From the NCBI GenBank assembly GCA_015661045.1, contig JACVQG010000230.1:1-5005 (forward strand): a stretch of 5,005 nt of DNA, written 5' to 3'. Made by a program: the position numbers and the translations under genes. The DNA is from Dehalococcoidia bacterium (GTDB lineage: Bacteria > Chloroflexota > Dehalococcoidia > JACVQG01). The notes under the pieces are model-generated. The model had not been told where the DNA came from and did no database searches. It saw only the letters and a list, made by a program, of their open reading frames with translations. Each line of letters starts with the position of its first letter. Within the stretch, counting starts at the first letter, position 1. Below, one piece after another: positions 1-5,005 of this stretch.

Positions 1-197
1 CTGCGTTAAAGCGAGCCAAATACGAAATTATAGAAGACGAAGAGCCATACTATGGGGAAGTCCCTGAATTAGAAGGGGTATGGGCTTCCGGTAAAACACT
101 GGAAGATTGTCGCCATAACCTGGCAGATGTCATTGATGGCTGGCTTTTCGTCAGGCTTCATAAGGAATTACCTGTTCCATCGGAATATATGATTTGA
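1..197 (+). CDS. HicB-family antitoxin-like protein, 3' part
   Basis: The frame whose first full codon is at position 3 is open for 64 codons to TGA at 195-197; the start lies beyond the left edge. The peptide carries the hallmark of the HicB/UPF0150 fold: an acidic strand, then YYGEVPELEGVWASGKTLED (visible residues 16-35), then a helix with NLADVIDGWL. In the family this small beta-sheet plus helix domain blocks the HicA mRNA interferase. The protein ends about 20 residues after the helix (PVPSEYMI), so it has no C-terminal helix-turn-helix or ribbon-helix-helix DNA-binding domain. It is therefore the short, single-domain type of about 70-75 residues, and only a few N-terminal residues should be missing. 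A hicA toxin gene would be expected just upstream, outside the window; many short HicB-like proteins have no toxin partner, so toxin-antitoxin function is inferred. The stop overlaps the larE start. Confidence 0.85.
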   Translation, partial: ALKRAKYEIIEDEEPYYGEVPELEGVWASGKTLEDCRHNLADVIDGWLFVRLHKELPVPSEYMI

Positions 198-994
198 ATT
201 TATCCAGCAAACAAGCCACCCTTACCTCCCTCCTCCGCTCCATGTCCTCCATCCTTGTCGCCTACTCTGGCGGTGTGGATAGCACCTTCCTGGCGGCGGT
301 AGCGCATGAAGTATTGGGGGACAAAGCCCTGGCAGTGACCGCGGCCTCGCCTACCTATCCACAACGGGAGGTGGAGGCTGCCACAGAGCTGGCTAAAAAA
401 CTAGGCTTGCGCCACATGGTCGTGGACAGCCACGAGATGGATGACCCCCACTTTACCGCCAACGATAACTACCGCTGCTACTACTGCAAGGGCGAGCTAT
501 TCCACGTCCTCAAAGCCATCGCTGAGCACGAGGGCATCCAGTGGGTGGCCGACGGCTCCAACACCGACGATCTCAAGGACTTCCGCCCCGGCCGCCAGGC
601 GGCTAAAGAGCTTGGTGTCAGAAGCCCTCTGGTGGAAGCGGGGCTGAACAAGGCAGATATACGCTTCCTCTCAAAGCAGATGGGCCTACCCACCTGGGAT
701 AAGCCGCCGCTGGCCTGCCTGGCCTCCCGTCTGCCCTACGGCACTCCGGTAACTGAAGAAAATGTGGCACAGGTCGCTAAGGCAGAGGAGTATCTCCTCA
801 GTTTGGGACTGAAACAGTTGCGGGTACGGCACCACGGGAGCATCGCCCGTATCGAGGTGGACCCATCAGACATACCGATGTTCTTGGACGTGTCTCGCCG
901 GCAAGAGGTTGTGGAGAAGCTGCGCTCTCTGGGCTACACCTATGTTACCCTGGACTTGCAGGGATACCGCACCGGCAGCATGAATGAAACCTAG
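194..994 (+). CDS. larE: LarE-type ATP-dependent sulfur transferase (NPN cofactor synthesis)
   Basis: LarE is a cytoplasmic PP-loop enzyme that adenylates the carboxylates of pyridinium-3,5-biscarboxylic acid mononucleotide and converts them to thiocarboxylates, before LarC inserts nickel to give the nickel-pincer cofactor of lactate racemase and relatives. The 266-residue length is normal and the family signatures are present: PP-loop SGGVDS (25-30), DGSNTDD (120-126), KPPLACLASRLPYG (170-183) and GYRTGSMNE (257-265). Cysteines 95 and 98 (YRCYYC) with Cys175 (ACLASR) form the CX2C plus C set of LarE proteins that hold a [4Fe-4S] cluster; the well-studied sacrificial type has only the last one. 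Start choice: TTG at 194, which overlaps the upstream TGA as TTGA and supplies the N-terminal helix usual before the PP-loop. There is no clear Shine-Dalgarno, so coupling to hicB translation is likely. ATG at 242 is the fallback start but would leave only eight residues before SGGVDS. No larB or larC lies in the window. Confidence 0.93.
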   Translation: MNLSSKQATLTSLLRSMSSILVAYSGGVDSTFLAAVAHEVLGDKALAVTAASPTYPQREVEAATELAKKLGLRHMVVDSHEMDDPHFTANDNYRCYYCKGELFHVLKAIAEHEGIQWVADGSNTDDLKDFRPGRQAAKELGVRSPLVEAGLNKADIRFLSKQMGLPTWDKPPLACLASRLPYGTPVTEENVAQVAKAEEYLLSLGLKQLRVRHHGSIARIEVDPSDIPMFLDVSRRQEVVEKLRSLGYTYVTLDLQGYRTGSMNET

Positions 995-999
995 AGTAG

Positions 1000-1045
1000 G
1001 GGCAGACCTCGTGTCTGCCCATTTGGGAGACGAGACCTCGCCCCC
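1000..1045. repeat. Paired hairpin repeat (REP/BIME-like), possible bidirectional terminator
   Basis: Starting six bases after the larE stop, GGGCAGAC (1000-1007) pairs perfectly with GTCTGCCC (1013-1020) across a 5-nt loop. After a short ATTT linker (1021-1024), positions 1025-1045 (GGGAGACGAGACCTCGCCCCC) read like a decayed inverted copy of the same unit, and the 8-mer AGACCTCG occurs in both halves (1004-1011 and 1033-1040). Paired GC-rich units of this kind between convergent genes resemble REP/BIME intergenic repeats seen in many copies in bacterial genomes. The first stem is followed only by ATTT, so it is a poor intrinsic terminator for larE, though a hairpin at this spot may still stop transcription or protect the 3' end. 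Multi-copy status cannot be judged from one window. Confidence 0.5.
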
Positions 1046-1118
1046 ACCACATTTGTTCTAACAATTGAACGCCGAAAGGTCTATCAAGGAAACTTTTTTG
1101 TCGTTCTAACCTCTTGTC

Positions 1119-1595
1119 CTATGCCCGGTGGCCGACATCGGGGCCTTTTTGCCAGTCCTTCACTTCTTCCTTTTGCTCCAGGGGGTGGCCCATAATAGCG
1201 GAGTGTATATCGAAGATAAAAGCCTGCCATTCGGCGGGGGTATTTGGGTCGGCATTGAAATGCTGGTGCTCGCACCCCCCGGGTTTAACAGGCAGTATCA
1301 CCAGATCACCCTTCTCCCAGTCATACCTTGCTCCGTCTACGATTGTGTAGCCTTTCCCCTCGAGAATAAACAAGGCTAATCCCCCCTGATGGGTATGCTT
1401 ACCGGAGTGTTTTATAACGCGTATCTGGAATAGTATCCAGAAAGGCACAGCCAGCTCCGGCCAGATGTGGGCATAGGAGTAATATCTTGAAAGGGCCTGG
1501 CGGTCCTGCCGCCACTCCAGGTCTTTGCCTTTTATAACTACCTTACCTTGCTCGCGCTGCTGGCGGAATTCGGCGAAGGTTGAATATTTTATCAT
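1119..1595 (-). CDS. Single-domain cupin protein
   Basis: This 158-residue protein has one double-stranded beta-helix (cupin) domain. Motif 1 is HSGKHTHQGG followed by FILEGKGYTIVDG (residues 63-88), giving likely metal ligands His67 and His69 with Glu79 as a possible third. Motif 2 is GDLVILPVKPGGCEHQHFN (96-114), with His110 and His112 as candidate ligands. This layout recalls the metal-binding half of gentisate-dioxygenase-like and Cupin_2 proteins, but the protein is far shorter than bicupin dioxygenases, so an enzymatic reaction cannot be assigned. There is no signal peptide, so it should be cytoplasmic. The first 45 residues are charged and probably helical. ATG at 1595 is the only usable start: the frame upstream has no ATG, GTG or TTG before a stop at 1647-1649. 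No Shine-Dalgarno is visible. It lies 108 bp downstream of the TRAP permease on the same strand, which suggests a link to the imported substrate. Confidence 0.85.
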   Translation of the reverse strand: MIKYSTFAEFRQQREQGKVVIKGKDLEWRQDRQALSRYYSYAHIWPELAVPFWILFQIRVIKHSGKHTHQGGLALFILEGKGYTIVDGARYDWEKGDLVILPVKPGGCEHQHFNADPNTPAEWQAFIFDIHSAIMGHPLEQKEEVKDWQKGPDVGHRA

Positions 1596-1643
1596 ATATA
1601 GATTGTTCGGGTTCGGGTTCTTTGCGCCTCTCGGACATTCTCT

Positions 1644-1655
1644 CCATTATAATGG
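1644..1655 (-). promoter_or_regulatory. Palindromic -10 element, possible cupin promoter or operator
   Basis: CCATTATAATGG is a perfect 12-bp palindrome. On the - strand it contains an exact TATAAT (1646-1651), placed so that transcription would start about 40-45 bases before the cupin ATG. No good -35 hexamer is visible 16-18 bp upstream; the sequence there is A/T-rich. Because the element is symmetrical it also offers TATAAT on the + strand, but no gene follows in that direction. It may be a promoter, an operator half-site pair, or chance in an A/T-rich gap. No terminator separates the permease from the cupin, so read-through could also supply cupin mRNA. Confidence 0.35.
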
Positions 1656-1703
1656 CTTCCCTTCTTTAAAAACTTTCGTGTTTAAACTTACCTGCCCAAT
1701 TAT

Positions 1704-3647
1704 CTATGGCAATGTAGGGGTTGTTTTTGCTTGCTGAGCAGCCAGTCTTTTCTCGGCTATTTGCCATAGAAGCGCGCTGACTCCGAGAACCAAACCGATC
1801 AGGTCCGTCCTCCACCCGGGGATGACCAATAACAGGCCGCCTGCTCCCAGTATCACCCGCTGAACAACATTGGCGGATTTCAGAAGATATCCTTCAAGGG
1901 AGCCGGCCAACAAGGTTACTCCAATCAGGGCAGTTATGGTAGCTTGAATTATATCCACAGGTTCTCCTATCATGAGAAGGACAGGATTATAGACGAACAT
2001 GAAGGGAACTATCATTAACACGATGCCGAGACGCATGGACTGAAAACCAGTTTTCATCATTGGAGCGCCCGCCAGCGAGGCCGCAGCAAAGGCAGCAGGG
2101 CATACAGGCGGAGTTATATGACCCAACATGGCATAAAAGAAAATGAAAAAGTGCGCGACGCGTTCCTCTATTCCCACCTGCACCAGAGCCGGCGCTACCA
2201 GGGCAGCCAGGATCAGGTAGGCGGGTACGCTGGGCAATCCCATCCCGAATATATAAACGGTGACGAATGTCAATAGCAACAAAATGAATTTGTTGCCGCC
2301 TGAGACCTCAACTAAACCTCCGGCTATGTTTGGTCCTAACCCGGTGAGGGTGATGGCGGTAACAATGATAGCTAGACCTGCAACTACAGCTCCAATATCT
2401 ATCATAGACTGGGCAGCATTGCCCAGTCCATTCAAAAACTTCTGTAGATTGATTCTGGATTCTTTCCTGATCAGGCCGACAACAAGTAAGGTTATTAGAG
2501 CATAGAACGCCGACCTTTCTGCAGAGAAGTGCCATACCCCTAAAAATAGAATCAGAACAATGATGGGCACGAGGTAATGCGACCCCCGGATAAGCACTTT
2601 TTTCAATTTTGGAAGCTCTTCCGGTGGAAGGCCCTTCAATTTATGCTTGACAGCGTGGAAGTCGAGTTGCCAGTACAGTGCGACGTAATAAAGTACCGAT
2701 GGGATTATCGCCATTACACATATGGTCCAATAGGGAATTTCGAGAAGTTGTGACATCAGGAAAGCTACAGAACCCATTACCGGCGGTACCAGTTGCCCGC
2801 CGGTGCTACTAACGGCCTCAACCGCACCGGCAAAGTGGGCGGGATAGCCGGTACGCTTCATAAGAGGGATAGTGACTACACCTGATGCGACCACATTGGC
2901 TACCGCGCTGCCGGTTACTGTGCCAAGAAATGTGTCGGCAACTATTACGACCTTAGCAGGCCCACCACGGAAGCGGCCAGCGGCGGCTAGCGCCAGGTCG
3001 GTGAACCACTGGGCAGCGCCGCTTATCTGAAGAAACGCGGCGAATAGCAGGAAGGCAAATATGACGGTTATAACAATATGTAGCATGTCGCCAAAGATAC
3101 CTATATTGGATAGATATAGAGTGGAGAGCATCCTGGCTGGAGAATAGCCTCGACCCTGAAGGAAGCCGGGAAGGGAAGCAGATATAATAGGATAGATGAA
3201 GAACACGACCAGTAATATCGAGACCACCATACCCATAGTGCGGCGGACAGCTTCAATTATAGCAATAATCAGCATAGCGCCTAAAACGAGTTCGTAGGTG
3301 TTCCAACCCTCAACACCTTTTGTCTTGGCTTGATAGGTAAAGAAATAGTAGAGTATAGGGATAGTTACCATAGCTATGAGCAAGCCATCAAACCACGGTA
3401 CTGTATCCCGGCGCTCTTTAGACCTCGATGGCATCAACATAAAAGTCAATACCAGTATAATCAGCAATCCCAGCGCCCTGACCTGGGGAAGGTACAGGAA
3501 TAATTCTTTGGTAGTCAGATAGCCCAGGTTGTACATTAGCAGGAACCCAACCAGGAATATACTTAGAGAAATGAAGACGACATGGAGAGGTCCCTTAAAA
3601 ATTCTGAAACGAGTAGCTTCTTTTTCAAGAATGTTTTGTTGATTCAT
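1704..3647 (-). CDS. TRAP transporter fused permease (DctQ-like + DctM), TAXI type
   Basis: This 647-residue polytopic inner-membrane protein is the membrane component of a tripartite ATP-independent periplasmic transporter, which takes up substrate delivered by the receptor using an ion gradient, usually Na+. In TAXI systems the small and large subunits are commonly fused, as here. Roughly residues 20-160 hold hydrophobic segments equivalent to the small subunit (about 21-39, 57-73, 87-104, 119-134, 139-158). The DctM domain follows, with two inverted-repeat hairpin regions: GSAVANVVASG (246-256) running to STGGQLVPPVMG (281-292), and FGMGLPSVPAYLI (467-479) with FYAMLGHITPPVCPAAFAAA (504-523). 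These Gly/Ser/Pro-rich stretches form the ion and substrate sites of the family. Extra hydrophobic segments near 566-583 and 597-629 extend the C-terminus, which ends in a short polar tail. ATG at 3647 is preceded by a modest GAGGT at 3658-3662, ten bases away. The TAXI receptor gene lies 247 bp upstream. Confidence 0.95.
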   Translation of the reverse strand: MNQQNILEKEATRFRIFKGPLHVVFISLSIFLVGFLLMYNLGYLTTKELFLYLPQVRALGLLIILVLTFMLMPSRSKERRDTVPWFDGLLIAMVTIPILYYFFTYQAKTKGVEGWNTYELVLGAMLIIAIIEAVRRTMGMVVSILLVVFFIYPIISASLPGFLQGRGYSPARMLSTLYLSNIGIFGDMLHIVITVIFAFLLFAAFLQISGAAQWFTDLALAAAGRFRGGPAKVVIVADTFLGTVTGSAVANVVASGVVTIPLMKRTGYPAHFAGAVEAVSSTGGQLVPPVMGSVAFLMSQLLEIPYWTICVMAIIPSVLYYVALYWQLDFHAVKHKLKGLPPEELPKLKKVLIRGSHYLVPIIVLILFLGVWHFSAERSAFYALITLLVVGLIRKESRINLQKFLNGLGNAAQSMIDIGAVVAGLAIIVTAITLTGLGPNIAGGLVEVSGGNKFILLLLTFVTVYIFGMGLPSVPAYLILAALVAPALVQVGIEERVAHFFIFFYAMLGHITPPVCPAAFAAASLAGAPMMKTGFQSMRLGIVLMIVPFMFVYNPVLLMIGEPVDIIQATITALIGVTLLAGSLEGYLLKSANVVQRVILGAGGLLLVIPGWRTDLIGLVLGVSALLWQIAEKRLAAQQAKTTPTLP

Positions 3648-3794
3648 TTAGTTCAGTACCTCAATCAGTACCATTTTGCGTTCAAGGGTAACATACTGTA
3701 GCGGTGGTTTTTTTGGGGAAAGAATTATTACAACGACGAAGTGCAGGACATAACTGTCGTTTAACCCCAACGATTAGCGGATTACAAAATAACA

Positions 3795-3803
3795 CCCCCC
3801 CCC
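3795..3803. repeat. Nine-C homopolymer run in the receptor-permease gap
   Basis: Nine consecutive C on the + strand (G9 in the direction of transcription) lie just downstream of the stem-loop, between receptor and permease genes. It is outside any coding frame, so a length change would alter spacing or mRNA structure, not a protein. Long G/C runs are also a common place for sequencing and assembly errors. Confidence 0.9.
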
Positions 3804-3831
3804 AACTCCCTACCACTCAACTATACGAATA

Positions 3832-3880
3832 GCTGTGGGAGGTGGTCCGGACGGGTTCGTCGCAAACCACCTCCCACAGC
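3832..3880 (-). promoter_or_regulatory. Perfect 15-bp stem-loop between receptor and permease genes
   Basis: Positions 3832-3846 (GCTGTGGGAGGTGGT) pair without mismatch with 3866-3880 across a 19-nt loop, and the loop can form a small inner hairpin, GACG (3850-3853) with CGTC (3858-3861). On the - strand it begins 14 bases after the receptor stop codon. The bases that follow it on that strand (TATTCGTATAG) hold no U-run, so it is not a classic intrinsic terminator. Similar structures after binding-protein genes in transporter operons protect the upstream mRNA from 3' exonucleases or partly stop transcription, giving more receptor than permease. That role is inferred here from position. Confidence 0.7.
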
Positions 3881-3894
3881 ATCAGAATCAATTC

Positions 3895-4971
3895 CTACTT
3901 CTTTTTCATATCTGTAACTATTTTCATCAACACGTTCTGTTTTGCCTCTACTTCAGGGGTCCACATATTTTTGTCTTTCAGGTACTTTACCACTCCGGAA
4001 TGGAAAGGCAGGATCTGGAATTTAATTGTTCTTTCCAGACTGATTTCGGCAGCTCGCGGGAATGCGGTTTTATAGTCATTGTAATGAGTATCGGCAGCCT
4101 CCACCATTTTATAAACGGTCTCTTCAGGAAGGTCATCCGGCACTACCCAGACACCGGTAACGTTGGCTATTACCGGAATATCGGTCTTAAAACTCATTCC
4201 CAGGTAATTGGCCGGATAAGCATATTCAAAGAAAGAACCCGGGACTCCCAGATCATCGTTCAGGGCTTTTATAGTCCCAGGCAAATCAGGGTAGGGGATG
4301 AGCTTTATTCCTACTGCCTTATCAGCTTCCTGGGCTGCAGGATTCATTGTTTCAACCAGACCTACTGCTTTACCAGCAATAACCTCTTTCCAGGCATCGG
4401 GGGTGCTGGCAAATGGCAGGACGGTTACTTTATCGGCAATGCCCATGCGTTTAAGGACTGTTGCGGTAGTCCATCCCAGCGCAAACATATTGGGATTCGA
4501 TGCAAATACCTTCTTACCAACTAAATCATTCCAACTCTCTACTCCGCTGTCCTTTCTAACAAGAAGGTGACCGGGGACTGAATTACGCGAACCATACATC
4601 TGGCGCATCCAGGGATGAGTACCGGTTCCGGAATACTCCTTGGTGCCCATAAAATAGGTCAAGATGTCATAGTTATCTCCTGAACCTATCTCCATTTCTC
4701 TCTTCTCGATAAGAGGCCCCCAGGAACGTACTCCTCCCACAGGCTCGACAACTAACCGCATCCCGGAGAACTTGGTTACAGCGTCGGCCACAGCCACGTC
4801 AACGGCGTATGAAGTAGTACCAATCTCTCGAGTACCGAGGGACATGACTGAACGCACCGGGCGCTTTACATCAGGCGCAGGTGCGGCTGGTTTACCGATA
4901 TTACAACCGGCAATCAGCAATGCCAAAATACCAATCAGGCAAAACACCATCAGACCCTTACTTCTGCTCAT
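3895..4971 (-). CDS. TAXI-family TRAP transporter solute-binding lipoprotein
   Basis: This 358-residue extracytoplasmic receptor should capture the substrate and hand it to the fused permease encoded next. The N-terminus is a lipoprotein signal: basic MSRSK, a hydrophobic stretch (7-20), then lipobox IAGC with acylated Cys23, followed by a Pro/Ala-rich linker (28-38). The mature part fits the TAXI two-lobe fold: an opening strand-helix SLGTREIGTTSYAVDVAVADAV (44-65), GSGDNYD (97-103), DLVGKKVFASNPN (149-161) with the following helix, the VGLVETMNPAAQEA helix region (203-216), and VTGVWVVPDDLPEETVYKMV (271-290), typical of the second lobe. The C-terminus FHSGVVKYLKDKNMWTPE (323-340) is the usual end of the family, where residues before the final helix read as an F-H-x-G-x-x-K/R-Y motif. 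Known TAXI ligands include glutamate-like and dicarboxylate acids; the ligand here cannot be read from sequence. ATG at 4971 has a strong Shine-Dalgarno. The first strand lacks the common GTGGTYYPLG form. Confidence 0.92.
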   Translation of the reverse strand: MSRSKGLMVFCLIGILALLIAGCNIGKPAAPAPDVKRPVRSVMSLGTREIGTTSYAVDVAVADAVTKFSGMRLVVEPVGGVRSWGPLIEKREMEIGSGDNYDILTYFMGTKEYSGTGTHPWMRQMYGSRNSVPGHLLVRKDSGVESWNDLVGKKVFASNPNMFALGWTTATVLKRMGIADKVTVLPFASTPDAWKEVIAGKAVGLVETMNPAAQEADKAVGIKLIPYPDLPGTIKALNDDLGVPGSFFEYAYPANYLGMSFKTDIPVIANVTGVWVVPDDLPEETVYKMVEAADTHYNDYKTAFPRAAEISLERTIKFQILPFHSGVVKYLKDKNMWTPEVEAKQNVLMKIVTDMKKK

Positions 4972-4978
4972 AATGTTA

Positions 4979-4985
4979 CTCCTTT
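4979..4985 (-). promoter_or_regulatory. Strong Shine-Dalgarno of the TAXI receptor gene
   Basis: On the - strand AAAGGAG lies seven bases before the ATG at 4971, an optimal spacing, and fixes this start. It is much stronger than the sites before the permease, cupin or larE, which fits high output of the receptor. The promoter is probably beyond the right edge; the remaining 20 bases are A/T-rich with no convincing -35/-10 pair. Confidence 0.85.
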
Positions 4986-5005
4986 CGATTGAATAATATT
5001 TATTT

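Noticed and set aside
441..693. Open frames inside larE on both strands
   Set aside because: They are Thr/Pro/Arg-rich shadows of the larE reading frame in a GC-rich stretch.
1055..1110. Direct repeat GTTCTAAC at 1055-1062 and 1103-1110, and a T6 run at 1094-1099
   Set aside because: The 8-mers are short and 48 bp apart in an A/T-rich gap, and no stable stem precedes the T-run on the + strand, so I call neither an attachment site nor a terminator.
1084..1379. Short open frames on both strands across the cupin 3' half (1084-1275 -, 1114-1350 +, 1128-1379 +)
   Set aside because: All overlap the cupin gene in other frames, are low-complexity or Arg/Pro-rich, and have no motif.
1605..1620. Tandem GTTCGG hexamer, about 2.7 copies, before the cupin start
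   Set aside because: Too short to call a functional repeat; it lies in the untranslated leader and may be chance. It could affect the leader, but nothing shows this.
1525..1737. 70-codon + strand frame spanning the cupin start and permease end
   Set aside because: It overlaps the ends of two well-supported - strand genes and the gap between them, and shows no domain or ribosome site.
3835..4524. Long + strand open frame of 229 codons opposite the receptor gene
   Set aside because: It runs antisense through the TAXI receptor gene, its product is rich in Cys, His and Phe with no recognisable domain, and it begins inside the stem-loop. The - strand protein has clear family motifs and a strong Shine-Dalgarno.
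1..5005. Search for tRNA or rRNA genes, CRISPR arrays, insertion-sequence genes and riboswitches
   Set aside because: No cloverleaf, no regularly spaced repeats, no transposase motif and no recognisable riboswitch core were seen; gene-free stretches are all under 300 bases.

Overview
This 5 kb window from an apparently anaerobic bacterium holds two gene blocks that converge on a short intergenic repeat near position 1000. The left block, on the + strand, is the 3' end of a HicB-type antitoxin gene whose stop codon overlaps the start of larE, an ATP-dependent sulfur-inserting enzyme of nickel-pincer nucleotide (NPN) cofactor synthesis. The right block, on the - strand and read from right to left, encodes a TAXI-type TRAP transporter: a lipoprotein solute receptor, then a large fused membrane permease, then a small single-domain cupin protein.

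Layout: 1-197 hicB-like (5' end cut by the window edge); 194-994 larE; 1000-1045 a hairpin-forming repeat, apparently a paired inverted repeat of REP/BIME type, between the convergent genes; 1119-1595 cupin (-); 1596-1703 a short gap with a perfect TATAAT inside a 12-bp palindrome; 1704-3647 TRAP fused permease (-); 3648-3894 a 247-bp gap with a perfect 15-bp stem-loop and a run of nine C; 3895-4971 TAXI receptor lipoprotein (-), with a strong Shine-Dalgarno just upstream, near the right edge.

How the genes work together: the receptor and permease should form one high-affinity secondary uptake system, driven by an ion gradient, for an unidentified substrate, probably a small organic acid. The stem-loop between them fits the usual need for more receptor than permease. 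The cupin lies downstream on the same strand and may act on or sense the imported compound or a product of it, but nothing in the sequence names the substrate. LarE belongs to a different pathway, and its larB and larC partners are not in the window.

Organism: the three-cysteine form of LarE, expected to carry a [4Fe-4S] cluster, and the TAXI TRAP system fit an anaerobe. Mid-range base composition by eye and the hairpin repeat are compatible with Chloroflexota (Dehalococcoidia-like), syntrophic Clostridia or Desulfobacterota; the window alone does not decide. I see no wholly undescribed system. The points most worth checking are the hicB/larE overlap, the cluster-type LarE, and the regulatory structures in the two - strand gaps.
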